From Ruegeria atlantica (GTDB taxonomy: Bacteria; Pseudomonadota; Alphaproteobacteria; Rhodobacterales; Rhodobacteraceae), in assembly GCF_013032005.1 (NCBI RefSeq), contig NZ_WQBE01000007.1, positions 62,001-126,000 on the forward strand: a stretch of 64,000 nucleotides of DNA, in the 5' to 3' direction. The notes beneath the pieces were generated by a model. The model did not search any database. It worked only from the letters and a program-made list of their open reading frames with translations, and had not been told where the DNA came from. The position numbers were made by a program, and so were the translations under genes. This document shows, piece by piece, positions 1-9,171 of this stretch; position 1 is the stretch's first letter, and every line of letters starts with the position of its first letter.

Positions 1-4
1 CGGT

Positions 5-38
5 AAAAGAAAAACGCCCCCGGCGGAAACCGGGGGCG
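5..38 (-). terminator. Rho-independent terminator of the proXVW operon
   Basis: A perfect 9-bp GC-rich stem (15-23 with 30-38) encloses a 6-nt loop. Read on the minus strand it is followed by a T-rich stretch (the complement of the A-rich bases 5-14). It lies just beyond the proW stop codon, so it most likely ends the betaine transporter operon. Confidence 0.85.
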
Positions 39-45
39 AGTATGT

Positions 46-1635
46 TCAGAGTTTCTCGTCTTCTCGCCGGAAGGCCCCTTGCACGATCCGGTCCATGACC
101 ATGGCCAGGAACAGGATTGCAAAGCCGCCCAGCAGGCCCGGACCCTTGGCGGCGTATTGCAGCGCCTCAAGGATTTCCTTGCCCAAACCACCACCGCCGA
201 TCAGCGAGATGATCACCACCATCGACAGACACATCAGGATGGTCTGGTTCACCCCGGTCATGATGGACGGCAAGGCCAGCGGGATTTCCACATCTTTCAG
301 CAACTGCCATTTGGACGCGCCAAAGGCGACGGCCGCTTCCTTGATGCTTTCCGGAACCCCGCGCATACCCAGCGCAGTCAGACGGATCACCGGTGGCATG
401 CCAAAGATGATCGTGGCCAGAATGCCCGGCGGGTTACCCGTGCCAAAGAAGGCAATGATCGGGATCAGATAGACGAAGGCCGGAAGCGTCTGCATCAAGT
501 CCAGCACAGGTTCCGCTGCGCGATAGGCGCGTTTGGACTTGCCAAACCAGATGCCCAGCGGGATCCCGAACACAACACACAGCAGCACCGCAGCCCCAAC
601 CAGGGCCACTGTCTCCATCGCCACATCCCAGTAGCCCAGCAAGGCGATATAGGCCAGCGAAGACGCGGTGAAGATCGCCACGCGCGGACCCGCCGCACGC
701 CATGCGGTCACGCAGATGACCAGCATCACAACCGGCCACGGCGACCCGATCAACGCCACCGTCAACGCATCCAGAACCGAACGGACACCGGCGACAATCC
801 CGTCAAAGACGTCTCCCCCAGCAGCGGCAGCAGCGTCAATCCTCGCCTCCATCCAACTGGCCAGGTTAGAAAACAGCGTTCCCTCGCCCGGGCCCAAAAT
901 GATCTCGGACACCTGTTCCTCGGGGAAGGCATCCAACAGGGGCAACGAAGCGTTCACCGTGAACTTATAGACGATCAATGGCGCAATCGCGGCCACCAGA
1001 ATGGCACCCATCACTGTGTTGCGCGTGGAACGGCCGCTTTCCGTACTGGCCGGATCCGTCCGCCATTTCGAATACTGCTTTTCATAGACCCGATCCGCGT
1101 AAAACCCCTGCACCAGTTTGAACACCAGCAGCATCAGCAGGCCAGTGACCATAATACCCACAGCCTCGGACTGTGCAGCAGCAGCCTTTTCAAAGCTAGC
1201 ATCGGCGGCCTTTTGGATGTTTTCAGCCAGTTTGGTGAATCGGTCTATGTCGGCCTTTTCCGTGGCTTCCCCAGCCCGTTCCAGCAACTCGTTCGCGCGG
1301 GCCTGCTGGCGCTCGGCACGCTCGGCCAGGTCGGCCCCGGGGTTACCCCAGGCACCTCTACCGATCTGAACCCACGCGATGATTTCCAGGATCAGGAAGG
1401 TCCAGAACATGCCCCAGATTGCGCGCGACGCCGACCAGAAAGGCCCAAGCACCGCTGCCCACAGGTTGAACGTGTTCGGAACCGGGCTGGTTGCGTCATG
1501 GATTTTGTGGAACGCGTTGACATAGTAATCACCGCTCGGCCCGACGAAATCGTGAATGGACTGGTCCAGCGCCTCGCGGTCGACCTCGATATCTGAGGCC
1601 GCCGTTACTTTGACCTCTGTGGTTGCATCAGTCAT
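46..1635 (-). CDS. proW: Glycine betaine/proline ABC transporter permease (ProW-like)
   Basis: Inner-membrane permease of a type I ABC importer for betaine-like osmolytes or nutrients, 529 aa. The C-terminal half (about 300-515) is the binding-protein-dependent transport domain, with the EAA loop at residues 432-460 that docks on the ATPase. The N-terminal half is unusually long for ProW. It carries a hydrophobic stretch near 60-92, a charged Ala/Glu/Lys-rich segment at about 101-157 that should form a coiled coil, and further membrane segments near 160-180 and 208-225. The start overlaps the end of proV by 8 bp, which indicates translational coupling. Transport of betaine rather than choline or another quaternary amine is inferred from the family only. 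Confidence 0.9.
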   Translation of the reverse strand: MTDATTEVKVTAASDIEVDREALDQSIHDFVGPSGDYYVNAFHKIHDATSPVPNTFNLWAAVLGPFWSASRAIWGMFWTFLILEIIAWVQIGRGAWGNPGADLAERAERQQARANELLERAGEATEKADIDRFTKLAENIQKAADASFEKAAAAQSEAVGIMVTGLLMLLVFKLVQGFYADRVYEKQYSKWRTDPASTESGRSTRNTVMGAILVAAIAPLIVYKFTVNASLPLLDAFPEEQVSEIILGPGEGTLFSNLASWMEARIDAAAAAGGDVFDGIVAGVRSVLDALTVALIGSPWPVVMLVICVTAWRAAGPRVAIFTASSLAYIALLGYWDVAMETVALVGAAVLLCVVFGIPLGIWFGKSKRAYRAAEPVLDLMQTLPAFVYLIPIIAFFGTGNPPGILATIIFGMPPVIRLTALGMRGVPESIKEAAVAFGASKWQLLKDVEIPLALPSIMTGVNQTILMCLSMVVIISLIGGGGLGKEILEALQYAAKGPGLLGGFAILFLAMVMDRIVQGAFRREDEKL

Positions 1636-2665
1636 TTTTGCCCCCCTGAATTCCGCGCAGCAGGCGCGGTTTGGTCACAACGCCCACATCGGCACCCGCG
1701 TCAGTGATGATCACTGGCATATCCGTATTGACGGCCAGGTCGATCAACTGATCCAGATCCGCCCCTTCGTCTGCACGTGGCGCGCCCTCGGTCGGGCCGG
1801 AATAGCTTTCCATGGGTTCCATGATCGAATGCGCCTTGACCAGTTTGAGCTTGGAGATGCCCTGTACAAACTCGCGCACATAGTCGTCCGCCGGGTTCAT
1901 GACGATGTCTTCCGGCGTGCCGATCTGAACGATCACGCCGTCTTTCATGATCGCAATCCGGTGACCGATGCGAATGGCCTCATCCAGATCGTGAGTGATA
2001 AACAATGTCGTCTTCTGCAACTGCGCCACCAACGCCTTGAACTGATCCTGCAATTGCAAGCGGATCAGCGGGTCAAGGGCCGAAAACGGTTCGTCCATCA
2101 GCAGAATTTCCGGGTCCGAAGCCAACGCGCGGGCAATCCCCACCCGCTGCTGCATACCGCCCGACAGTTCTTTGGGCAGGCGATCCTCATATCCAGTCAG
2201 GTCCACCAGACCCAGCGCGTGATCGGAAACCGCCCAGCGTTTCGATTTGGAAACCTTTCGAATTTCCAGCGGATAGGCCACGTTATCGCGCACCGAACGG
2301 TGCGGCATCAGCGCCATATGTTGGAACACCATCCCGATCTGCTGTGCCCGAATGCGCCGCAGTTCATTTTCGGAAATCTTGGACACGTCGTGCCCCAGAA
2401 TTTCGATCTTGCCTGCGGTCGGCTCGATCAGGCGGTTCACGTGCCGCACCAGCGTCGACTTGCCCGAGCCCGATAGGCCCATGATGCAGAAAATCTCTCC
2501 CCGAGGCACTTCGAAGGTGGCACCCTGCACACCCACGACACAATTGAATCTTTCCAGAACTTCGGGCTTTCCTATACCCTCGTTCCGCACTGCGGTCATG
2601 GCTTCTTCGGCCCGTGCGCCAAAGATCTTCCAGACATCCGTCAGTTTTACGACTGTTTCTGTCAT
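1628..2665 (-). CDS. proV: Glycine betaine/proline ABC transporter ATP-binding protein (ProV-like)
   Basis: Cytoplasmic ATPase that energises the ProW permease, 345 aa from the chosen start. Visible are the Walker A (GLSGSGKST), ABC signature (LSGGMQQR) and Walker B (LLMDEPFSALD) motifs. A short C-terminal extension looks like a single CBS-like segment, as in ProV/OpuAA ATPases, where such domains sense ionic strength. An in-frame ATG 36 bp upstream exists, but the ATG at 2665 is preceded by AAGGGA at good distance, so I chose it. It follows proX after a 77-bp gap containing a strong hairpin. Confidence 0.93.
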   Translation of the reverse strand: MTETVVKLTDVWKIFGARAEEAMTAVRNEGIGKPEVLERFNCVVGVQGATFEVPRGEIFCIMGLSGSGKSTLVRHVNRLIEPTAGKIEILGHDVSKISENELRRIRAQQIGMVFQHMALMPHRSVRDNVAYPLEIRKVSKSKRWAVSDHALGLVDLTGYEDRLPKELSGGMQQRVGIARALASDPEILLMDEPFSALDPLIRLQLQDQFKALVAQLQKTTLFITHDLDEAIRIGHRIAIMKDGVIVQIGTPEDIVMNPADDYVREFVQGISKLKLVKAHSIMEPMESYSGPTEGAPRADEGADLDQLIDLAVNTDMPVIITDAGADVGVVTKPRLLRGIQGGKND

Positions 2666-2686
2666 TTTTGTCCCTTCGATGCAGAA

Positions 2687-2714
2687 CAGGCCGCCGGTCA
2701 ACTCCGGCGGCCTG
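2687..2714 (-). other. Intra-operon hairpin between proX and proV
   Basis: A perfect 11-bp inverted repeat (2687-2697 with 2704-2714, 6-nt loop) sits between the proX stop and the proV start. No T-tract follows it on the minus strand, so it is not a classical terminator. Such hairpins downstream of binding-protein genes usually protect the upstream mRNA and keep the binding protein in excess over the ATPase and permease. That role is inferred here. Confidence 0.6.
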
Positions 2715-2742
2715 TCCGAGTTTCAGCCCTGATTGGCGTCAC

Positions 2743-3693
2743 TCACTGTGACATCCAGTCCAAAACGGCATCTTCGTTGGCTGCCACCCACTCTTCCGCA
2801 TAGGCAGCAGGCTCTTTGCCTTCGATCACCAGCGCATAGGTCATGGCGGAAACCGAATCGGTATCCAGCTTCATGTTGGCCAGCAATTGGGCAACCTCAG
2901 GATATTCATCCTCAAGGGCCTTTGCATAGTGCAGGTGCAAATAGGCCAGATCCCAGGCTACACCGGCCTCGGACTTTTCAAGCCAATCCGGATCGTCGGT
3001 GGGCTGAAGCACATTCCACTTGGACGCGTCATAGGCCGGCTCTTCCAGAATCTGCATATCGTGCAGGGCAAACACGTAGTGCGGCGTGTAGCAGAACCCG
3101 ACCCATGGGTCGCCTGCCTTGATCGCATTGTCGAGGTTCGCATAGGCGACGGTCTCGTCAATCTCGGTCAGCTCCATAACCTGATCGTAGCCGTAGGACT
3201 TGGCCCGGATTTTTTCGACATTGGTCGAGGCCCAACCCGGCGCACCGATCCATACTTCACCCTGGCCGTCACCATTGCTGTCGAACAGCGCGGCAATGTC
3301 GGGGTTGGTCAGATCGTCGATCGAACGGATGTCGTTGGCATCCGCTGTCGCCTTGTCGACACACATGCCCTGGAACGCTTCAACACCATTGGGGTTGAAC
3401 GCAACGGTGCCTTTGTCGGTCACATAGGTGTCGTGCAGATTCTGCTGGTTCGGCATCCAAACTTCGGGGTGAACATGCATCGCACCGGAATCCATCGCCT
3501 CGAAAACGATTGGGTTGGTACCGTTCTGCAGTTCGACCTCAAGCCCGAGGTTCTGTTCAATCGCTACCTTCAGGATATGCGCTGTCGCATTCACCGATGG
3601 CCAGTTCGGCACACCGATCACGATGTCCGCGGCCATAGCAGGCCCGGCGATCGCCATTGATGCGCCTCCCAGTAGCGTTGCAAATTTTTTCAT
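2743..3693 (-). CDS. proX: Glycine betaine ABC transporter substrate-binding protein (ProX-like)
   Basis: Periplasmic solute receptor that delivers a quaternary ammonium compound to ProVW, 316 aa. It starts with a clear Sec signal peptide (MKKFATLLGGASMAIAGPAMA, cleavage expected after residue 21). The mature part begins DIVIGVPNWPS, typical of the OpuAC/ProX family, and has several Trp residues that could build the aromatic cation-pi box (for example in NWPS, EVWMPN and GDPWVGF). It is the first gene of the proX-proV-proW order. The ligand (glycine betaine, proline betaine, choline-like) cannot be settled from sequence alone. Confidence 0.9.
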   Translation of the reverse strand: MKKFATLLGGASMAIAGPAMAADIVIGVPNWPSVNATAHILKVAIEQNLGLEVELQNGTNPIVFEAMDSGAMHVHPEVWMPNQQNLHDTYVTDKGTVAFNPNGVEAFQGMCVDKATADANDIRSIDDLTNPDIAALFDSNGDGQGEVWIGAPGWASTNVEKIRAKSYGYDQVMELTEIDETVAYANLDNAIKAGDPWVGFCYTPHYVFALHDMQILEEPAYDASKWNVLQPTDDPDWLEKSEAGVAWDLAYLHLHYAKALEDEYPEVAQLLANMKLDTDSVSAMTYALVIEGKEPAAYAEEWVAANEDAVLDWMSQ

Positions 3694-4242
3694 CTGATAT
3701 CTCCATGTTGGTCGTCTTTAGTGCTTATTGTTGTCCCCGGTCTGACCGAGACGCACCTTTCGAACAAATGCCGGAAAACCGAATTACCTGTCTTCTTAGG
3801 TAAACGACTTGCTACTCCGGGATTGCCCGAAAATTCAAACATGCCAGCACGCCGCCCATCAAGAGCTTCGCGCGACAATTTCCTTAATACGACATTATCG
3901 TAGGTTAGTTTCGCTTTTTTGCAAATTGAATGGCTGTGACGCCTGAATTTTTCGCATGAAGGCTTCTGGCATAGCTTTGTCGATTTTGTTTCGGAAGAAA
4001 ACCACCGTGATGATAACCATGAAACGGTTGCGGGTTGGACCTGCCCCCAACCGGAAGATCAATTGTCATGGCCGCCAGAATAGCCAACCCTTCAGGGTCG
4101 CTCAGCAATACTGCTTGGTCCTGGCAGTGCATCAACGGGCACTTTCAAATCTTTTCGAATAGAGCTGTCGCCTCTTTGCGGGTGGTCGATGGATGTCACT
4201 GGCGCATATTTTAGAGCAAACGGTTATTCTTCAGGAGCATAC
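3694..4242. promoter_or_regulatory. Long intergenic region between proX and the ureidoglycine aminohydrolase gene
   Basis: This 549-bp divergent region must carry promoters for the proXVW operon and for the cupin gene. Short open frames here have no ribosome-binding site or recognisable product and I do not call them. The only neat symmetry I see is TACGA-N5-TCGTA at 3888-3902. An AT-rich stretch runs from about 3905 to 4000. No RNA gene or repeat was recognised. Confidence 0.5.
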
Positions 4243-5112
4243 ATGAACACCAAGTATTTCGCGCCGCACGGGGGCCATCCCGCGCAGGACCAACTGTTGA
4301 CTGACCGCGCTGTTTTTACGGACGCTTATGCCGTCATTCCCAAAGGCACAATGCGGGACATCGTGACCAGCTTCTTGCCGTTTTGGGACGACACGCGCTT
4401 GTGGGTAATCTCGCGCCCGCTGAGCGGCTTTGCCGAAACATTCTCGCAATACATAATGGAGGTGCAGCCGGGCGGGGGTTCTGACCGGCCTGAGGTCGAC
4501 CCCGAGGCCGAAGGCGTTTTGTTCGTTGTCGAAGGAACAGCGACGTTGAACGTCGAAGGCGAAACCTACGAATTGACCGCTGGTGGCTATGCCTATTTGC
4601 CTTGTGCAAGTGAATGGACGCTGCACAACCACGCTGAAGAAACGCTGCGGTTCCACTGGATCAGAAAAGCCTATGAGGCGGTCGAAGGGCTGGATAAGCC
4701 CGATGTTCTGATCCTCAACGAAAACGATATTGAGCCGACAACCATGCCCGGCACAGACGGCAAATGGGCCACAACACGGTTTGTCGACCCAAGTGACCTG
4801 CGTCACGACATGCATGTCACGATTGTCACGTTTGAGCCGGGTGCAGTCATCCCATTCCTCGAGACGCATGTAATGGAGCACGGGCTCTATGTCCTCGAAG
4901 GAAAAGCTGTTTACCGGTTGAACAATGACTGGGTCGAGGTTGAGGCCGGCGATTACATGTGGTTGCGCGCGTTTTGCCCCCAAGCCTGTTACGCAGGTGG
5001 TCCGGGCAAGTTCCGGTATCTTCTTTACAAGGATGTAAATCGACACATGGCACTGAGACCGGGATCGGTTGCCTACCCTCAGCAAAAGCGCCTCAGTACG
5101 GCGGCTAAATAG
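4243..5112 (+). CDS. allE: (S)-ureidoglycine aminohydrolase (bicupin)
   Basis: Hydrolyses (S)-ureidoglycine to (S)-ureidoglycolate and ammonia in purine ring catabolism. The 289-aa protein has two cupin barrels. The second holds the ETHVMEHGLYVLEG motif that provides the manganese ligands in this family, and the first keeps the cupin fold (VEGTATLNVEGE) with weaker metal motifs. An in-frame ATG lies 54 bp upstream, but the ATG at 4243 has AGGAG six bases ahead and gives the usual N terminus. It works between allantoate amidohydrolase (not in the window) and ureidoglycolate lyase (6768-7253). It is transcribed alone and followed by a strong terminator. Confidence 0.87.
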   Translation: MNTKYFAPHGGHPAQDQLLTDRAVFTDAYAVIPKGTMRDIVTSFLPFWDDTRLWVISRPLSGFAETFSQYIMEVQPGGGSDRPEVDPEAEGVLFVVEGTATLNVEGETYELTAGGYAYLPCASEWTLHNHAEETLRFHWIRKAYEAVEGLDKPDVLILNENDIEPTTMPGTDGKWATTRFVDPSDLRHDMHVTIVTFEPGAVIPFLETHVMEHGLYVLEGKAVYRLNNDWVEVEAGDYMWLRAFCPQACYAGGPGKFRYLLYKDVNRHMALRPGSVAYPQQKRLSTAAK

Positions 5113-5226
5113 CAACTATATAGCCAGAAACATACGATGGGCCGCCTCGATTTCGGGGCGGCTTGATCGTTCGGTCTCTGGATCCTCAAATCTGATTCTG
5201 GCAGAGGGGTTTCCGAACAAACAAAG

Positions 5227-5255
5227 GCGGCGTACCTCGGCACGCCGCTTTTTTT
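5227..5255 (+). terminator. Rho-independent terminator after allE
   Basis: Stem GCGGCGT/ACGCCGC (5227-5233 with 5242-5248), 8-nt loop, then seven T residues (5249-5255). It ends the plus-strand allE transcript just before the convergent permease gene. Confidence 0.85.
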
Positions 5256-5288
5256 ACTGTGTCACGTGGAATGCCAATTCAGGCATCA

Positions 5289-6713
5289 TTAGACGTGATC
5301 GTCATGTCCAATCGACCCCTGACCGTGACCCGCCATACCACCTGAAACCTCTTCGGTTGCCTCGTCCGAAAGTTCCTCGGGCAGAACCAGGTTCAAAACA
5401 ATCGCGATGACGGCGGCGGGAAGGATACCCGAGGTGGCCAGAACCTTTAATGTGCCGGGCAGATACTGCAAAGCACCGGGCTCAAGCTGCAATCCAAGGC
5501 CAAGGCTCAGCGCAATCGCAAAGATCACCATGTTGCGACGGTTCCAGTTCACGTCCGACAACATCGAGACACCCGCCGCGACCACCATGCCGAACATAAC
5601 GATTACGCCACCGCCAAGCACTTCGATCGGGATGGATGAGATAATCGCACCAATTTTCGGGATCAGGCCACAAATGATCAAGAAAAGCGCACCGATGGTG
5701 ACAACCATGCGGCTCATGACACCGGTCATGGCGATCAGACCGACGTTCTGGCTGAACGACGTATTTGGCAACGCGCCAAAAAGGCCCGAGATTGCGGTGC
5801 CGACACCATCGGCATAGGTCGCGCCCTGAATTTCCTTGTCGGTCGCTTCTCGTCCAGCGCCGCCCTTGGTGATACCGGACACGTCGCCCACCGTTTCGAC
5901 CGCTGATACAAAGGACATCGCGCAGAAGCCAATGATCGCCGCGACCGAAAATTCAATGCCGAAATGCAGCGGGTTCGGCAGTGCGAAGGAAGCCGCGTTG
6001 CCAACATTGCCCAGATTCACCTGACCAAGTGCAAATGCCACCGCGTACCCGACCAACAGGCCGATCAGCACCGCCGACACAGACAACATACCCCGCGCAA
6101 AGAACTTCAGACCAAGCGTGACCACGATCACGGTGCTTGCCATGAACCAGTTCAGGCCCGAGCCGTATTCTTCGGTACCGATGGCGGGCACACCGCCAGC
6201 GGCGTATTGAACGCCGACCTTCACAAGCGCCAAACCAATCATGGTCACCACAAGACCTGTCACCAGTGGCGGCAGCGCAAATCGAAGACGTCCGATGAAC
6301 AGCCCCAAGAACGCATGGAACAGACCACCAACAACAACGCCGCCCATCAGGACAGCAATGGCATCAACGCCCTTTCCAACCACCAGCGGGATCATGATCG
6401 GGATGAAGGCGAACGATGTTCCCTGCACGATGGGCAAACGGGCTCCGACAGGACCCACACCAATGGACTGGAACAACGTGGCGACGCCCGCAAAGAACAT
6501 CGACATCTGGATCATGTAGATCATCTGCGGAAAATCAGGACTGTTCGAGCCGAACCCAAATCCGGCCGCGCCGCAAACGATAATGGCTGGCGTAACGTTC
6601 GAGACGAACATCGCCAGCACGTGCTGAATGCCCAGTGGGACCGCTTTGATAAGTGGTGGTGAGTAATTCGGATCGCGGAGCTGATCCGGCGTTCCGATGG
6701 TTGCATCTGACAT
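5289..6713 (-). CDS. NCS2 family xanthine/urate permease
   Basis: Inner-membrane nucleobase:cation symporter of the NCS2/NAT family, 474 aa, with the roughly 14 hydrophobic segments usual for that family. The signature region is visible as SFSQNVGLIAMTGV (the N-x-G motif before a transmembrane helix). Its position as last gene of a minus-strand run after the allantoinase/OHCU decarboxylase fusion and ureidoglycolate lyase points to uptake of urate, xanthine or a similar purine. UapA, UacT and XanP type transporters are the closest known relatives I can name. The exact substrate is an inference from context. Confidence 0.85.
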   Translation of the reverse strand: MSDATIGTPDQLRDPNYSPPLIKAVPLGIQHVLAMFVSNVTPAIIVCGAAGFGFGSNSPDFPQMIYMIQMSMFFAGVATLFQSIGVGPVGARLPIVQGTSFAFIPIMIPLVVGKGVDAIAVLMGGVVVGGLFHAFLGLFIGRLRFALPPLVTGLVVTMIGLALVKVGVQYAAGGVPAIGTEEYGSGLNWFMASTVIVVTLGLKFFARGMLSVSAVLIGLLVGYAVAFALGQVNLGNVGNAASFALPNPLHFGIEFSVAAIIGFCAMSFVSAVETVGDVSGITKGGAGREATDKEIQGATYADGVGTAISGLFGALPNTSFSQNVGLIAMTGVMSRMVVTIGALFLIICGLIPKIGAIISSIPIEVLGGGVIVMFGMVVAAGVSMLSDVNWNRRNMVIFAIALSLGLGLQLEPGALQYLPGTLKVLATSGILPAAVIAIVLNLVLPEELSDEATEEVSGGMAGHGQGSIGHDDHV

Positions 6714-6767
6714 TTTGTCTTTCCTCCCTTGAGAGACGTTAACCGGCTCCTCTTCCGGCTAGGTTTC

Positions 6768-7253
6768 TCATTCTGTGATTGTGAAGTGCTCCTCGAACCA
6801 ATGCTCCTCAAGGTTGGGCCCGGTTCCAATTCGGTCGACCACTGCAAAAAGCCCGGGCGCGTGAAGAGGGGTCAAAACCCCATGCCACGTGTTGCGGTGA
6901 TAATTCACGCCCTGCCCCGGTGCTGTTTTGAATGCGATAGGCTGTCCGGGGACTCCATCTTCGTCGGGCGCCACGACCACAACAAAGGGTTTGTCCGACA
7001 AGGGCAGGAAGGCCTGACTTCCATCCGGGTGACGTTCGACCATGTCCAGTTTGATCGGCAGGCTGAACGCCTCGGATTGAAACACGCTGATCCCTGCGCG
7101 CCCGTCGTTGAAATCCAGTGCGGCGCGGTCATGATACCGCGCGCACTTGCCCTGATTGATGTATTTGTCCACGTCGCCAGCCACTTCGATGACATCGCCG
7201 AATGGCGCAAAGGCCTCGGACGTCAGGGGCAGAAGATTCAGGACAGTCGTCAT
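6768..7253 (-). CDS. allA: Ureidoglycolate lyase
   Basis: Splits (S)-ureidoglycolate into glyoxylate and urea, the last step of the ureide branch. The protein is 161 aa, the usual AllA length. Recognisable family blocks are FGDVIE near the N terminus, FVVVVAPDEDG in the middle, and the YHRNTWHGVLTPL segment, whose histidines lie in the active site of the cupin-like barrel. Its ATG overlaps the stop of the upstream allantoinase fusion (ATGA), so the two are translationally coupled. The permease gene follows after 54 bp. Confidence 0.93.
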   Translation of the reverse strand: MTTVLNLLPLTSEAFAPFGDVIEVAGDVDKYINQGKCARYHDRAALDFNDGRAGISVFQSEAFSLPIKLDMVERHPDGSQAFLPLSDKPFVVVVAPDEDGVPGQPIAFKTAPGQGVNYHRNTWHGVLTPLHAPGLFAVVDRIGTGPNLEEHWFEEHFTITE

Positions 7254-8662
7254 CCCGCGAACTTCTCGATCAGGCGCAGTTCCGCGATCCGTTCGACCTG
7301 GCGGCAGGCTTCGGCAAATTCGGTGTCGCGGTCGCTATCGATACGGCGGTGGAAGGCGTCTAGAATGCTGGCTTTCGTGTTGTCCTTGACCGCAATGATG
7401 AAGGGAAAGCCGAACTTGGTTGTGTATGCCTCGTTCAGCGCTGTGAAATTCGCGCGTTCTTCGTCCGTCAGCATATCCAGACCGGCCCCGGCCTGTTCAG
7501 CCGTGCTTTCCTTGGTCAGACGACCTGCCGCGGCAAGCTTGCCCGCCAGATCCGGGTGGGCAGTCAGAACACTCAGACGTTTTTCGGCAGAGGCCGTACG
7601 GAACACCCGCGCCAGCGCGTTGTGAACTCCGGCAGCATTGTCATGGGTCGGCCCAAGCTCCAGATCATACGCGCCTTCGGCAATCCACGGGCTGTGTTCG
7701 AATATGCCGCCGAATTCGGCAACAAAGGTGGGCTGGTCCATTTCGGACGGGGTGAGGCGTTGCATCGGGGGGTGTTCCTTTGCCCAGTGATCGGCAATCT
7801 GTTCGCGCGTCGCGAACCAGACACCGTCATGTTTCATGAAATGCTCCAACGCGCGTTTCAGCGCCATGGCGCGGCCCGGCCGGCCAATCAACCGACAATG
7901 CAGACCAATTGAGAGCATTTTGGGCGCACCGGCTTCGCCTTCGGCATACAGCATGTCGAAGCTGTCTTTCAGATAACTTTCGAACTGGTCGCCAGTGGTG
8001 AACCCCGCCTGAATCGCAAAGCGCATGTCGTTGCAGTCCAGCGTATAGGGCATGATCAACTGATCTTTGCCACCGGCCTTTGTCCAATAGGGCAAATCGT
8101 CGGCATAGCTGTCTGCGATATAGGCAAAGTCGCCTTCCTCGGCAGCCAGATCGACTGTATTCATCGAACAGCGGCCCGTGTACCAACCGCGCGGCCGTTG
8201 GCCCGTGACCTCGGTATGCAGACGGATCGCTTCGCGGATTTGCGCGCGTTCTTCGTCTGGGCTCATGTCTTTGTGTTCGATCCACTTCAAGCCATGGCTG
8301 GCGATTTCCCACCCTGCGTGCTGCATTGCCGCAACTTGTGCGGGTGCGCGGGCCAACGCAGTGGCCACGCCATAAACAGTGATGGGGAGGTCTTGGAGAA
8401 GCTGGTGAACGCGCCAGAATCCGGCACGGCTGCCGTATTCATAGATCGTCTCCATGTTCCAGTGTCTTTGGCCGGGCCAAGGGGCGGCACCGGTGACCTC
8501 GGACAAAAATGCCTCGGACGCGGCATCACCATGTAAGATGTTGTTTTCACCGCCCTCTTCGTAGTTCAGCACAATCTGAACCGCGATTTTGGCATCATTG
8601 GGCCAATTGGCTGTGGGCACTTGCCCACCATAGCCGGTCATATCTCGTGGATAACGCGTCAC
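7250..8662 (-). CDS. puuE: Fused allantoinase (PuuE type) / OHCU decarboxylase (UraD)
   Basis: A 470-aa two-domain enzyme. Residues 1 to about 300 are a polysaccharide-deacetylase-fold allantoinase of the PuuE type (NYEEGGENN, SHGLKWIEHKDM and GRCSMNTVDL blocks), not the metal amidohydrolase AllB. Residues about 303-470 are a 2-oxo-4-hydroxy-4-carboxy-5-ureidoimidazoline decarboxylase (MTPSEMD-like start, FVAEFGGIFEHSPWIAE, GFPFIIAVK). The two activities act in succession: OHCU is decarboxylated to S-allantoin, then the ring is opened to allantoate. The join suggests channelling of the unstable intermediate. The gene diverges from the HIU hydrolase gene, which supplies its substrate. Confidence 0.92.
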   Translation of the reverse strand: MTRYPRDMTGYGGQVPTANWPNDAKIAVQIVLNYEEGGENNILHGDAASEAFLSEVTGAAPWPGQRHWNMETIYEYGSRAGFWRVHQLLQDLPITVYGVATALARAPAQVAAMQHAGWEIASHGLKWIEHKDMSPDEERAQIREAIRLHTEVTGQRPRGWYTGRCSMNTVDLAAEEGDFAYIADSYADDLPYWTKAGGKDQLIMPYTLDCNDMRFAIQAGFTTGDQFESYLKDSFDMLYAEGEAGAPKMLSIGLHCRLIGRPGRAMALKRALEHFMKHDGVWFATREQIADHWAKEHPPMQRLTPSEMDQPTFVAEFGGIFEHSPWIAEGAYDLELGPTHDNAAGVHNALARVFRTASAEKRLSVLTAHPDLAGKLAAAGRLTKESTAEQAGAGLDMLTDEERANFTALNEAYTTKFGFPFIIAVKDNTKASILDAFHRRIDSDRDTEFAEACRQVERIAELRLIEKFAG

Positions 8663-8809
8663 ATCAATTTCCTTCTTCTTGAAATGATGAATACCCCAGA
8701 TAATCGACGATGTTTTTCAAAAAATACAACAAAGAGTTTCGGCCAGTCAGCCTTTGCCTCTTGGGGAGTATTCGGATTAGTAATTTCCAAGTTTCATAGA
8801 GAGGCGCAA

Positions 8810-9163
8810 ATGTCAGGTTACCTAACTACACATGTTCTGGACACGGCGCGGGGGTGCCCTGCCGAGGGTCTGAAAATCGAACTTTTTCGAATTGAGGGGA
8901 CTGGCCGTACATTGCTGAAAACCCTGGTCACCAATGACGACGGCCGCACGGATGAACAAATCCTGCCCGAAACCGAGTTTTCATTGGGCGAGTACGAATT
9001 GATTTTCTACGCCGGGGAATACTTGGACGCATCTGGCACTCCGCCCGAGGATCCACGTTTTCTGAACGTAATCCCAATCCGCTTCGGGATGTCCGAACAG
9101 TCGCATTACCATGTGCCGCTGCTTCTTTCGCCCTTCGGGTACTCAACCTATCGCGGCAGCTGA
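8810..9163 (+). CDS. uraH: 5-hydroxyisourate hydrolase (transthyretin-like)
   Basis: Hydrolyses 5-hydroxyisourate, the product of urate oxidase, to OHCU. The 117-aa length, the N-terminal TTHVLDTARGCPAEG block and the C-terminal YRGS tetrapeptide are diagnostic of HIU hydrolase rather than transthyretin. The frame is open further upstream, but the ATG at 8810 is preceded by GAGAGG and gives the normal start. It is divergent from the puuE-uraD fusion and convergent with the LysR gene at 9172. Confidence 0.95.
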   Translation: MSGYLTTHVLDTARGCPAEGLKIELFRIEGTGRTLLKTLVTNDDGRTDEQILPETEFSLGEYELIFYAGEYLDASGTPPEDPRFLNVIPIRFGMSEQSHYHVPLLLSPFGYSTYRGS

Positions 9164-9171
9164 GCCACCTT

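Noticed and set aside
79-1596. 505-codon open frame on the plus strand across proW
   Set aside because: It is rich in His, Arg and Gln, matches no family and lies opposite the clear permease; a high-GC shadow frame.
3905-4135. Short minus-strand frame in the proX/allE gap
   Set aside because: No ribosome-binding site, no recognisable family, and no coding-like composition.
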